The notes: generated by a model not told the origin, from the letters alone. Numbered from the stretch's first letter, positions 16,944 to 25,176 are shown. The stretch is 64,000 bases of DNA from Actinomycetota bacterium (GCA_040754375.1 JBFMCT010000015.1:1-64000); one strand, 5' to 3'. Made by a program: numbers and translations.

Positions 16944-17215
16944 GAACCGCAATCGTAGAGACCGACCTTCTGGGCGGCCGGTATCGCCGGCACCCATCGC
17001 CGGCGTTCTCGCCGACGGGCCGCCAGAGTCGACTGGTCTCCATCCGATCAAGGGTGCCACGAGCCCGCGGCATGGCGTCGAGTTTTCGGGCGGTCAGGGA
17101 GCGGGCGAGTGACCAGGGTGCGCCGGCTGTTCTGGGACACATCCTCTGGCCCACCAAGGCGCACACTGCGGGCATTAGCCAGCGATCGGCCGACCAGGTC
17201 GGCGTGCCTGCCGGA

Positions 17216-18190
17216 TCACGGACGCAGAGGCGGAATATCGGTCTCGGCGAGCCGAAGCCGATGCGGTCCGATCTCCTTCGGAACGACGAGCCATCCTGGC
17301 GGACCGTTTTCAATCCAGAGGTCGTCGACGCTCACGGCCCAGAGGTCGCAAGGCCAGCGCGCCATGCGAAGAAAGAAGTCGACGTCGAACCTACCCTCGC
17401 ATAGGAAGATCGCCGGCAGCTCGGCGGAACGACTGCCTGCGATGCCTCCACTGGGGCCCATCCGCCGCCAGTCGAGCCCGTGCCGTACGATGGAGTCGCG
17501 ATTGGCGGCGGCGCTCAAATGGAACAGCTCGCCCTGGCCGAGGGTGACCTCGATCCTGTCTCGCCGGTTCTCGTGGTACCACGAACGTTCCCTGGCCACC
17601 GCCTCCACGACCGCCTCGACCCAGCGATCGTCACCGGGCCGGCGACTGGCCGCTGCGATGACGAGCGCCGGATCGCCGAACGCGTAGGTTCCGTCGCGAG
17701 CGCACGCGCCGCAGAGGGTCCCGGAAACGTCGAACTCTTCGAAATGGATGGCATCGTCCGGGTCGTCGGGGAGAACGATCGAGCATTCGTGAAGCGGCGG
17801 GTTGCCAGCGAGTTCGGGCGCGTGCAGCGCGATCCAGACGTCCCGCTCGTGCTGGTAATGCCGCCACATCGCCTCATCGCGGGCTGCTTCAGCGGCGGCG
17901 GCGGCGTATTCGTCGTCGATTGCCCTTCGTTCCTCGGGAGGCGGCGGCCAAAGGCGCAGGTCGAGCCCGTCACCCCAGTCGGCCGGGCGTTCGCCGGCCA
18001 CGTAGAAGCGCGACTGCAGCGTGCGGACGACGACGCCGCGCGCCCGGGAGAGCCCCCACACGACAGCTTCCTCCGGAGAGTGGAAACCAGGCGCCGGGTC
18101 ACCGTCGCGGTGGCAGTACCAACGCGGGCCAGGCGACGGCGGCTCGACTTCAAGCACGAAGAGCGTGCCGCGCCGTCCAAGCTTGCCCAT
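17216..18190 (-). CDS. Hypothetical protein with possible ADP-ribosyltransferase-like C-terminal domain
   Basis: About 324 residues. The N-terminal part (LFVLEVEPPSPGPRWYCHRDGDPAPGF, then SPEEAVVWGLSRARGVVVRTL) looks like a self-contained small domain. A Glu/Ala-rich helix follows, then a segment with CGAC and EVTLGQGELFHLSAAANRDSI, RHGLDWRRMG, ELPAIFLCE. The pattern L-F-H-x-S-x-x-x-N-x-x-S-I-x-x-H-G-L resembles entries of the Tpt1/DarT-like ADP-ribosyltransferase fold, which is why that fold is suggested; it is weak evidence. ATG at 18190 is chosen, and a longer frame to 18274 exists. It lies in the accessory island between two pseudogenes, but no partner gene is obvious. Confidence 0.6.
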   Translation of the reverse strand: MGKLGRRGTLFVLEVEPPSPGPRWYCHRDGDPAPGFHSPEEAVVWGLSRARGVVVRTLQSRFYVAGERPADWGDGLDLRLWPPPPEERRAIDDEYAAAAAEAARDEAMWRHYQHERDVWIALHAPELAGNPPLHECSIVLPDDPDDAIHFEEFDVSGTLCGACARDGTYAFGDPALVIAAASRRPGDDRWVEAVVEAVARERSWYHENRRDRIEVTLGQGELFHLSAAANRDSIVRHGLDWRRMGPSGGIAGSRSAELPAIFLCEGRFDVDFFLRMARWPCDLWAVSVDDLWIENGPPGWLVVPKEIGPHRLRLAETDIPPLRP

Positions 18191-18291
18191 TGCAAAAGGA
18201 TGCCGTACGTCCGGCTCGTGCAGGCGGCGGGCACTGGTTCTCCGCCCGGCGGCTTTCGGCGTGACCCCAGGCATATCCGGACGGAGGGGTC

Positions 18292-18426
18292 ATGGACAAC
18301 GCGACACTGGGTCGGATGTCGAAGGAGTGGGAGTCCGGGATCGGCGAACGGGCGGCCAATCTTCAGTCCCGTCATCTGGCGGTTCGCCGCGCCTACGACG
18401 CGCGAGACCACGACCTTCACGACTGA
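18292..18426 (+). CDS. Possible 44-residue peptide
   Basis: A short ATG ORF with a good Shine-Dalgarno (GGAGGGG 3 nt upstream) encoding a charged, helix-prone peptide (KEWESGIGERAANLQSR). It lies between the minus-strand gene at 18190 and a decayed NUDIX remnant. It could be the stub of a deleted gene. Nothing is recognised. Confidence 0.25.
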   Translation: MDNATLGRMSKEWESGIGERAANLQSRHLAVRRAYDARDHDLHD

Positions 18427-18680
18427 CGTCGCAGTCGTCGACGACAGGGACAAGCTCGATGTCCTCGCCCTTCGGGAGGTACGACCAACTGCCTGCAACG
18501 GGCGCTACTCCGATGTCTACGCAGGCTTCCTCGAACGCCTCACGCTTGGCGCGCTCAACCGCGGTCTCGGCCTGCTTCGAGGTACCCACCGAGCCGGACG
18601 ACTCCCAACGCGTCACGGTTGCGGTTGAGACCGGTCTGGAACACGAAGTAGGGCCCATGGCGCACCTGCCGTAACAGCCT
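18421..18680 (-). pseudogene. Frameshifted NUDIX hydrolase remnant
   Basis: One minus frame reads LLRQVRHGPYFVFQTGLNRN and then VVRLGGYLEAG before hitting a stop. The neighbouring frame continues ETAVERAKREAFEEACVDIGV, which is the NUDIX box (G-x5-E-x7-REUxEE), then GSWSYLPKGEDIELVPVVDD. Removing one C from GGCCGAG near 18560 would join them. A single-base insertion therefore broke the gene. The sequence degenerates again after about 18430 and the N terminus is not recognisable. NUDIX enzymes hydrolyse nucleoside diphosphate derivatives; this copy cannot be functional. Confidence 0.65.
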
Positions 18681-18812
18681 TCACACCTCGGCATCTTGGC
18701 GGACGACCGAGCTTCCCGTCGCGCCGGAGGCCGTCCTGGACCCGTCGTTCGGGCACGTTGGCACGTTGCACCGACTCGTTGGACCAGCGAGTGCCCGTGA
18801 TGCTTTGATCTG

Positions 18813-19601
18813 ATGATGCCGCTCGTGTCGATCGATGGGTTCCCGTTTGCGGTTAGTGCGAGCGTTGGCACGGAGGAACGGGCGCGTGCTCTCGCGGCAA
18901 GGGCAGTGTTGGCGCTCGACTGGCACGTCGAACAGCTCGGTTGGCGGCCCCAGCTCCGGCTGACCGTGTCCGATGGCGATGACTGGCCCGATGTCGCTCC
19001 GGTTCCGATCTACGGTGTGCCCCAGACCTGGGTCGACCACACGATCATCGCAGCCGGCGAGGCACCGCTCTTCGCCGAGGTGAGCGCCGACCTCCTCTCC
19101 CTCGCTCCGCCCGCGATGTCCGACCGGCTCCGCGACACCTACGGCGACCCGCCGGTCCTCGTCGGCTACTTCGACCAGTACCTGCCCCACGAGTTGGTGC
19201 ACCTCTTCTGCGAGCAGGTGCCCGTCGCCCCGGCGCCGCTGTGGATCGTCGAACTCTTCTGCAACCTCGGGATGGTCGGCTACCTCGCAGAGTGCGAACC
19301 GGGCACGCTGCCGCTGCTGCGTGTCGCTGCCGACGCATCGGCCCACATCCCCATCAGCGAGCGTCCCATCCATGACCTCGCCGACATGGAGCGGTCGTTC
19401 GATGCCGGCCAGCTGGCCTTTGGCTGGTACATCCTCCGTCTCACCGCGCTGGCGGACCGGCTCTGGCATACCGCAGGTAGAGGGTTCTACCGTGCGATCT
19501 ACGACCGGCTGCTGCAGGCCGACAAGCCGATCGTCGTTGCCGATCTCGAAGCGCTCGACCCTGCGGTCGGACCAGCGCTCGTCGCCTGGCCGAACGTCTG
19601 A
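18813..19601 (+). CDS. Hypothetical protein with HELVH metalloprotease motif
   Basis: 262 residues with LPHELVHLF at about 125-133, an HExxH zinc-protease signature, and Glu residues about 20-30 downstream (WIVELFCNLG, LAECEPG) that could supply the third ligand, as in gluzincins. No signal peptide or membrane helix, so probably cytoplasmic. The family is not recognised. ATG at 18813 or 18816; no clear Shine-Dalgarno. Lies in the accessory island next to a serine hydrolase gene on the same strand, 150 nt apart. Confidence 0.7.
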   Translation: MMPLVSIDGFPFAVSASVGTEERARALAARAVLALDWHVEQLGWRPQLRLTVSDGDDWPDVAPVPIYGVPQTWVDHTIIAAGEAPLFAEVSADLLSLAPPAMSDRLRDTYGDPPVLVGYFDQYLPHELVHLFCEQVPVAPAPLWIVELFCNLGMVGYLAECEPGTLPLLRVAADASAHIPISERPIHDLADMERSFDAGQLAFGWYILRLTALADRLWHTAGRGFYRAIYDRLLQADKPIVVADLEALDPAVGPALVAWPNV

Positions 19602-19754
19602 GGGAAGCGGGCCTCGGCAGACGGACGACCAGCCATCTTCAGCGTGCCGTTCTGCTCATCCTCACTGAACCGTTTGCTGGACGCGATGGCGCGCCCGTGA
19701 TTTCTGAGTGAGGCTTCAGTGGGCCGGTACACCCGACGCTGGAGGTCTCACCGA

Positions 19755-20897
19755 ATGAAACCGCCTACCGGGGAGGAGATGGTCCCGCTCATGCGGTCGC
19801 TGTTGGAGCGGCTCGGTCGTCGGCGGGGTGTCCGTCATGTCGCCCTCGGCGCGTGCACGCTCGACGGGCTCTGGGAGTGGGTGGGTGCCTGCGGCACGGC
19901 CGACCGGGCCGGTACGCCGATGGGTGCCGACACCCCATGGCTCATCGCCAGCGTCACCAAGCTCTATGTCGCGGCGGTGATCCTACGGCTGCACGAGGCG
20001 GGCCGCCTCCGGGTCGACGAGCCAGCAGTCAAGTACCTTCCCGGAGAGTTCCTCACGGGCCTCCACGTTCTCGAGGGGACTGATTTCACTGACGAGATCA
20101 CCGCCGTTCAACTGCTCGGGCATCTCAGCGGGCTGCCCGACTACCTCACCGAGAAGCCAGCGGGCGGCCAGAGCCTGATCGACGAGGTGATCGCAGGCCC
20201 CGACCTGAGCTGGACGCCAGCCGGCGCGGTCAGGCGGGCGCGCGACCGGCTTTCACCTTACTTCCGTCCGTCGGCCCCCGGCAGCACGCGCCCCAAGATC
20301 CGCTACAGCGACACGAACTACCAGCTACTTGTCGTCATGGCCGAGCATGTCACCGGGAAGCCGATGGCGACCCTGTACCAGGAGATGCTGTTCGAGCCCC
20401 TGGCGCTGGGCGACACGTGGCTACCGGGGGCCCGCTCGGCGGGGTCGGTCCCCGCTCCCGCGACCGTGTGGCTCGGGCCACGTCCTTTCGACGACCGCCC
20501 TCTGGCGCTCGCCTCCGTCGGCGACCTCTACAGCACCACCCACGACCTACTGCGCTTCGGGCGTGGCCTGTTCGAGGGGGAGGTGTTCGAGCACCCCCGC
20601 ACGTTGGGGCTCATGAGTGAACGGTTCAACCGGTTCGGCTTCCCGCGCCGGCTGTCCAACGTCCGCGCCCCCAGCTGGCCGATCGAGTACGGGCTCGGGC
20701 TCATGAGGTTCGAACTCGGCCGGTTGCTCGCCGGCGGGCTAAGGCTGCCGCCTCTCATGGGCCACACAGGTTCCACGGGTTCCTGGCTGTGGTACCTCCC
20801 CGACCACGGCGCCCTGGTCGCAGGGACGGTGGACCAGGCGACGGGAGCCGCGGTTCCCTTCCGTGCCGTCCCTCGCGCTCTAAGCAGCCTTACCTGA
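19755..20897 (+). CDS. Serine hydrolase, beta-lactamase/class C-like fold
   Basis: 380 residues of the beta-lactamase-related (class C, esterase EstB/DD-peptidase-like) family. SVTK (Ser about 66, Lys about 69) is the nucleophile motif. YSDTNYQLL supplies the Tyr of the Y-x-N position, and HTGSTGSW near the C terminus matches the H-x-G strand. LLGHLSGLPDY is the typical LL-x-H-x-SGL block. No clear signal peptide. Members range from peptidases to esterases, so the substrate is unknown. The internal ATG is chosen because GGAGG lies 8 nt before it; a 12-residue longer form is possible. Confidence 0.85.
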   Translation: MKPPTGEEMVPLMRSLLERLGRRRGVRHVALGACTLDGLWEWVGACGTADRAGTPMGADTPWLIASVTKLYVAAVILRLHEAGRLRVDEPAVKYLPGEFLTGLHVLEGTDFTDEITAVQLLGHLSGLPDYLTEKPAGGQSLIDEVIAGPDLSWTPAGAVRRARDRLSPYFRPSAPGSTRPKIRYSDTNYQLLVVMAEHVTGKPMATLYQEMLFEPLALGDTWLPGARSAGSVPAPATVWLGPRPFDDRPLALASVGDLYSTTHDLLRFGRGLFEGEVFEHPRTLGLMSERFNRFGFPRRLSNVRAPSWPIEYGLGLMRFELGRLLAGGLRLPPLMGHTGSTGSWLWYLPDHGALVAGTVDQATGAAVPFRAVPRALSSLT

Positions 20898-20987
20898 CTG
20901 GCGCCGGCGGACGGGGTCGCCATGCAATCGGGCGGGGCCTGGGTTCGTCTCTACTGGGTGGACGGAGCGGCGCGAGGAGGGCCGGAG

Positions 20988-21224
20988 ATGGGTACCGAGC
21001 ACGTGTTCGATGCGGGCGACCTGGGGTGTGGCACCGGCCTGCCCCGGGAGTTCCTGCGCCGGGTGCGGGCCATCCCCGTGGGCGACTCGCTGCGGACGAT
21101 CGTGTCCGACGCCGCCAGCCGGGAGGACCTCCCGGCGCTGGCCCGGATGCTGGGCCAGACCGTCCGTTCCATCGAGGACCAAGCCGACGGGCGGTTGGCC
21201 ATAACCGTGGAGAGGACGAAATGA
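20988..21224 (+). CDS. TusA-like sulfurtransferase-family protein
   Basis: 78 residues of the small alpha/beta SirA/TusA fold: FDAGDLGCGTGLPREFLRRV then IPVGDSLRTIVSDAASREDLPALARMLGQTV. In classical TusA the active Cys lies in a CP-x-P motif; here the region reads GCGTGLP, keeping a Cys but not the Pro motif. TusA proteins relay persulfide sulfur (or selenium) between enzymes. ATG chosen for GGAGGGCCGGAG just upstream. First gene of a tight operon with DsrE-like, sigma, anti-sigma and methyltransferase genes; its stop overlaps the next start (ATGA). Confidence 0.75.
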   Translation: MGTEHVFDAGDLGCGTGLPREFLRRVRAIPVGDSLRTIVSDAASREDLPALARMLGQTVRSIEDQADGRLAITVERTK

Positions 21225-21586
21225 GCGAGAGGATCCTGTTCAACTGCACGCACGGCAAAGAGGAGGCGGAGCGGGCCACGCTGCCCTTCGTGGCCGCCAA
21301 TGTGGCCGCCATCGCCGGCCAGGAGGCGGTCGTGGTGTGCACGATCGACGCCGTGTGGCTGGGCACGGCCGGGGGCACCGACGGCGTACAGGCCCCTGGC
21401 CTTCCAGCATTGTCCGACCTCTACACCGAGTTCGTGGACAACGGTGGCCAGGTCTGGCTGTGCGGGGCCTGCACCAAGCCTCGGGGCATCACCGAGGACC
21501 ACGTCAGCAAGGGGACGACGATCGTCGGTGCCGCCCGGGTCATCGAAGAGGTCGTGGCCGGCGCCAAGACCCTGGCCTTTGCCTGA
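21221..21586 (+). CDS. DsrE/DsrF-like family protein
   Basis: 121 residues with the DsrE alpha/beta fold: ILFNCTHGKEEAERATLPFV, VVVCTIDAVWLGTAGG and LSDLYTEFVDNGGQVWLCGACTKPRGI. The Cys pair in LCGACTKPRG is where DsrE-type proteins carry the reactive Cys that accepts a persulfide. ATG overlaps the TusA-like stop, so the two are translationally coupled, and TusA and DsrE proteins commonly exchange sulfur. Soluble and cytoplasmic. Confidence 0.85.
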   Translation: MSERILFNCTHGKEEAERATLPFVAANVAAIAGQEAVVVCTIDAVWLGTAGGTDGVQAPGLPALSDLYTEFVDNGGQVWLCGACTKPRGITEDHVSKGTTIVGAARVIEEVVAGAKTLAFA

Positions 21587-21590
21587 GCCG

Positions 21591-22190
21591 GTGGGCCCGA
21601 CTGCCGCGCACACGGCCCTCGACGCCGAGAGCCGCGAGCAGTTCCGGGCGCTGGCCACGGCCGAGCTGCCCAGGCTCTATGCCATTGCCCGCCGCCTGGT
21701 GGGCGACGACGCCGAGGACGCCGTCCAGGACTGCCTGCTCAAGGCGTTCCGCGCCTTCGGCCGCCTGGACGCACGGGACGCGGCCCCGGCCTGGTTCGTC
21801 ACCATCCTGGTCAACTGCTGCCGAGACCGGGGGCGGGCCAAGGTCCGCCACCCCGACGAGGTGGAGCTGGAGGAGGTGGAACGGTTCTCCCTCTTCCGCA
21901 CCATCGCCGACGAGGACCCGTTCCCTTACTCCGACACGCTCCATCTGGACTTCCTCGAACGCTTCGGTGCCGAGGACCTCCACGCCGTACTGGCCGGGCT
22001 CCCTGACATCTACCGGGTGCCCCTCGTGCTCGTTCACATGTACGGCTTCCCGACCAGGGACGTGGCGGCCGTCGTCGATGCCCCCCGGGGCACGGTGCTG
22101 GCCCGCCTCCACCGGGGCCGCAAGCTCCTGGAGAAACGCCTGTGGGAGTACGCCCGCGACAACGGGCTCCTGAAAGAAGGAACACGATGA
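21591..22190 (+). CDS. ECF RNA polymerase sigma factor
   Basis: About 199 residues. Region 2 is LPRLYAIARRLVGDDAEDAVQDCLLKAFRAF and region 4 LPDIYRVPLVLVHMYGFPTRDVAAVVDAPRGTV with its helix-turn-helix. GTG at 21591 is taken as start; TTG at 21579, inside the DsrE gene, is an alternative. The ATGA overlap with the zinc-finger anti-sigma gene downstream identifies its regulator. The sigma factor probably drives this operon in response to a thiol, metal or metalloid signal sensed by the anti-sigma (inference). Confidence 0.9.
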   Translation: MGPTAAHTALDAESREQFRALATAELPRLYAIARRLVGDDAEDAVQDCLLKAFRAFGRLDARDAAPAWFVTILVNCCRDRGRAKVRHPDEVELEEVERFSLFRTIADEDPFPYSDTLHLDFLERFGAEDLHAVLAGLPDIYRVPLVLVHMYGFPTRDVAAVVDAPRGTVLARLHRGRKLLEKRLWEYARDNGLLKEGTR

Positions 22191-22426
22191 TCAGCTGTTC
22201 AGAAGCGGTCCGCCAGCTCTGGGAGTTCCTGGAGAACGAGCTGCCCGAGAGCGATCGCGCCAAGGTCGACGAGCACCTCGGCGCCTGCCTGCGGTGCTGT
22301 GGCGAGGCCGAGTTCGCCGGTGAACTTCGGGAGTTCATCGCCGAGCGCGGCAAGGACGAGTCGCTGCCGCCCGAAGTGCGGACCGCCCTGTTGTCCACCC
22401 TCGACTCGATCATGGAGGCTCCATGA
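22187..22426 (+). CDS. Zinc-finger anti-sigma factor
   Basis: 79 residues: CSEAVRQLWEFLENELPESD, then KVDEHLGACLRCCGEAEFAGEL. The conserved H-x3-C-x2-C of zinc-dependent anti-sigma factors is present (H-L-G-A-C-L-R-C), with an extra adjacent Cys. No membrane helix, so it is a soluble anti-sigma of the RsrA type, which releases sigma when its thiols are oxidised or metal is lost. Coupled to the sigma gene (ATGA) and to the methyltransferase gene downstream (ATGA). Confidence 0.85.
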   Translation: MISCSEAVRQLWEFLENELPESDRAKVDEHLGACLRCCGEAEFAGELREFIAERGKDESLPPEVRTALLSTLDSIMEAP

Positions 22427-23220
22427 CAACCGACATGCTCCACACCGAAGACCGCAAGACCATCGTGCGTGAGGCCTATCAAGCGGTCACCTCGACCGGT
22501 GGCGCGGTGGCCTGCAAGCTCTACGGCGACAGCCAGCTCTCGCTGGTGCCGGCGCCGGCTCGGGACATGGCCCTGGGGGTCGCCAACCACATGGCCTTCG
22601 CCGACATCCGCCCCGGCGATCACGTCCTCGACATCGGCTGTGGGGGAGGCATCGACACGGTCCTGGCCGCCTCGTCGGCCGCTCCCGACGGCGTGGTCCA
22701 CGCCCTCGACTTCCTGCCCGAGATGCTGGCCCGCACCCAGCGGGCAGCGGCCGAGGCCGGGCTGTCCGAGGTCGTGCGCACGGCGGAGGGGGAGATGGAA
22801 TCCCTACCCCTGCCCGACGCCAGCGTCGACGTGATCGTCTCCAACGGGGTGATCAACCTGTCGCCCCGCAAGTCCCGGGTGTTCGCCGAGTGCGCCCGGG
22901 TCATGCGGCCCGGGGGCCGGTTCTGTGTGAGCGACATCACCATCGTCGAGGAGCAGCTCCCGCCCGAGGTGCTGGTGCACCCGGCGGCGTGGGCCGGTTG
23001 AGTGTCCGGTGCCTTGGCGGAGCGTGACTTCGTCGAAAAGCTCGAGAAGGCCGGTTTCGTCGACGTGGAGATCGTGGCTCGTGAGCCCCGGTCGATCGAC
23101 GACTTCTCCCTCTACCCGCTGTTCACTCCCGAACTGCTCGACCTCATGCGCCGCCTCATCCCGCCCGAGCAGCAGGGGTCGGTGGCCACCGCCGTGGTGG
23201 TGACCGCCCGCCGCGCCTGA
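22423..23220 (+). CDS. ArsM-like SAM methyltransferase with in-frame TGA at the key Cys codon (candidate selenoprotein)
   Basis: Two adjacent in-frame segments form one arsenite-methyltransferase-like protein. The first (22423-22998) has the SAM site VLDIGCGGGIDTVLAA, VIVSNGVINLSP and RVMRPGGRFCVSDI. It reaches HPAAWAG, then TGA at 22999-23001, and continues without shift as VSGALAERDFVEKLEKAGFVDVEI to the true stop at 23220. Homologues read about WAG-C-V-A/S-GAL here, the Cys being an essential As(III)-binding residue. So TGA stands exactly where Cys is expected, the classic mark of selenocysteine. TGA ends many neighbouring genes, so the code is standard. A canonical SECIS hairpin was not convincing. 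Alternatives: nonsense mutation, or reinitiation at the GTG right after the TGA. Starts ATG, overlapping the anti-sigma stop. Confidence 0.7.
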
Positions 23221-23237
23221 CCGCCGGGCGGCTGCCG

Positions 23238-23331
23238 AGGGCGCGAGGAGGGCCTTGAGGGCGGCCAGGTCCTTGCGGTGGGCCGGGCGCATGGCGGCGG
23301 CCATCATCGGGGCAAAGACCTTGGCGGGCCC
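23238..23331 (-). pseudogene. Possible C-terminal fragment of an SRPBCC-like protein
   Basis: A minus frame reads VFAPMMAAAMRPAHRKDLAALKALLA, which resembles the last 25 residues of actinobacterial SRPBCC/polyketide-cyclase-like proteins. There is no stop where expected and no recognisable upstream domain. If real, it is the stub of a deleted gene. Weak evidence. Confidence 0.3.
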
Positions 23332-23496
23332 GGCCGGTTCCCCCCGGTTGCGTGGAGCCCTCCGGGTGCCGTTGTCCTCGGCCCCCGCCCTCGGGCCCTA
23401 CTTCAGATCGGGCCCAAGCCTCACTGCCCCTGAACCCGGCGCGGGTCCTCGCCAGGGGTGGCCGCCCCGCCGCCTCCGGCGGGCCACAATGGGGGC

Positions 23497-23991
23497 GTGC
23501 GGTTCACGGTGGAGCAGCGGTTCGGAGCGGCGGTCGAGGACGTGGAGGCGGCCTTCCTCGACGCCGACCTGCTGGCCCGCCTCGCCGGGCTCCCGTCGCT
23601 GGGGCGACCCGAGCTGCTCGACCAGCACGATGACGGCCACCTGGTGCGCCAGCGGGTGCGCTACCGGTTCACGGGCCGCCTGTCGCCAGCGGCCGCGGCC
23701 ATAGTCGACCCTGACCGGCTGACGTGGGTGCAAGAGGCCGTCCACGACCGACGGGCCCACCGCACCGAGATCTCGGTCCGGCCCGACCACTACGCCGACC
23801 GCCTCCGGTGCGAGGGGACGATCGAGTTGCACCCGCTGGCCGGTGGGTCCCTGCGGGTCACCGAGGGTGACCTCGACGTGCGGGCGCCGCTGATGGCGGC
23901 GCGGGTCGAACGGGCCATCGTCGCCGGCCTCACCGACCACGCCCATGCCGAGGTGGAGATCGTCGAGCGCTGGTTGGCCCAGCGGACCTGA
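23497..23991 (+). CDS. DUF2505 family protein
   Basis: 164-residue START/SRPBCC-like protein matching DUF2505: VRFTVEQRFGAAVEDVEAAFLDADL at the N terminus, then repeated beta strands, and VERAIVAGLTDHAHAEVEIVERWLA as the closing helix. Such proteins form a hydrophobic-ligand pocket; the ligand is unknown. GTG is chosen because CACAAT ends 6 nt before it, close to the leaderless pattern here, and because the conserved sequence starts at that codon. Soluble and cytoplasmic. Confidence 0.8.
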   Translation: MRFTVEQRFGAAVEDVEAAFLDADLLARLAGLPSLGRPELLDQHDDGHLVRQRVRYRFTGRLSPAAAAIVDPDRLTWVQEAVHDRRAHRTEISVRPDHYADRLRCEGTIELHPLAGGSLRVTEGDLDVRAPLMAARVERAIVAGLTDHAHAEVEIVERWLAQRT

Positions 23992-24078
23992 CGCGGGCAG
24001 GTACGAGTGGAACCGCCCCGTGTGCCAGTCGCACCCCTTTACGGTGACCGGCGCGACGGGGCCCCGTAGGTTCGTCGA

Positions 24079-25176
24079 TCAGCGCAGGGCTTGCTCGGGG
24101 ATGGGGTGGTGGCGGTCGCGCCACGCGGTCACGAGGACCACCACCACTGCCAGCGGCACAGCCGCGAACCAGACGATGTCGGCATACCAGCCGGGTGCGC
24201 CGTCGTCGCTCGAGTTCCACACCAGGTAGGTGACGTAGACGATGTAGGCGACGACGAAGCCGAAGCCTTCATAGCGATGCATGAGGTTGCGGCCGGAGAA
24301 GAACACCGGCAGGCAGATGGCGGCGACGAGGATCATCACCGGGACATCGACATCCTGCACGAACGACGACGCCTGTAGCTCGTTCCTGCCGACGAGGCCT
24401 GACAGGCCGAGCACCCCGAGGATGTTGAAGATGTTGCTGCCGACCACGTTGCCCACTGCGATGTCGCGCTCGCCCTTGATCGTGGCCAGCACGGAGGTCG
24501 CCAGCTCGGGCAGCGAAGTCCCTGCTGCCACGATCGTCAGTCCGATGACGAGCTCGGAGAGCCCGAAGCCTTCGGCGATCTCGACGGCGCTGCCGACCAT
24601 CCAGTCTGAGCCGACCACCAGGAGCACGAGACCGCCCACGATGTAGCCGACGTTGACGTACCAGGGCGACGGGACCTCGGGTGGTTCGGCTCCAGGCGCC
24701 GACATCTCCTGAGCGGCCGCGCTCTCCCTCCGGCTGGCGCGTATGGCCCACACCGTGTACCCGATCACTCCTGCGAACAGGACCGCCGCTTCCCAACGAG
24801 CGATCCTGCCGTCGAGGACGAACAGCCACAGCAGGGCTGAGACGCCGATCATCAACGGCACCTCGATGCGCACGAGACGCCACGAGATCACCAGCGGCAT
24901 GACGAGAGCGCACACGCCGAGGATGAGCAGGATGTTGAAGATGTTGCTGCCGACGACGTTCCCGATGGCGATGTCGGAGGCACCGTCACGGACGGCCGAC
25001 ACGCTCACCGCCATCTCGGGCGAACTGGTGCCGAAGGCCACCACGGTGAGCCCGACGACCAGGGGCGAGATCCCGACCGACAACGCGATCCGAGACGCAC
25101 CCCGCACGAGCCCCTCCGCCCCGGCCGCGAGCAGGACCAAGCCTGCGATCAGCATGGCGACCGTCATCGCGTCCAT
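24079..25176 (-). CDS. Calcium/cation antiporter (CaCA family)
   Basis: 365-residue Na+/Ca2+-type exchanger with about ten membrane helices in two inverted halves. Each half has the alpha-repeat signature: VVAFGTSSPEMAVS with DIAIGNVVGSNIFN, and VAAGTSLPELATSV with DIAVGNVVGSNIFN. The ion-binding Glu and Asn residues are present in both. A charged loop separates the halves. It exports Ca2+ (or another cation) in exchange for Na+ or H+. The ATG at 25176 (MDAMTVAMLIAGLVLL) begins the first helix; a longer frame to 25293 lacks family-like sequence. Confidence 0.92.
   Translation of the reverse strand: MDAMTVAMLIAGLVLLAAGAEGLVRGASRIALSVGISPLVVGLTVVAFGTSSPEMAVSVSAVRDGASDIAIGNVVGSNIFNILLILGVCALVMPLVISWRLVRIEVPLMIGVSALLWLFVLDGRIARWEAAVLFAGVIGYTVWAIRASRRESAAAQEMSAPGAEPPEVPSPWYVNVGYIVGGLVLLVVGSDWMVGSAVEIAEGFGLSELVIGLTIVAAGTSLPELATSVLATIKGERDIAVGNVVGSNIFNILGVLGLSGLVGRNELQASSFVQDVDVPVMILVAAICLPVFFSGRNLMHRYEGFGFVVAYIVYVTYLVWNSSDDGAPGWYADIVWFAAVPLAVVVVLVTAWRDRHHPIPEQALR

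Noticed and set aside
17108..17150. VTRVRRLFWDTSS on the plus strand, like the first strand of a PIN-domain toxin
   Set aside because: Only about 13 residues match before the frame turns to low complexity; too short to call a vapC remnant.
23002..23220. The downstream half of the methyltransferase as an independent gene starting at GTG after the TGA
   Set aside because: It would encode only the C-terminal part of the fold with no Shine-Dalgarno; more simply the continuation of the upstream frame, though reinitiation is kept as an alternative.
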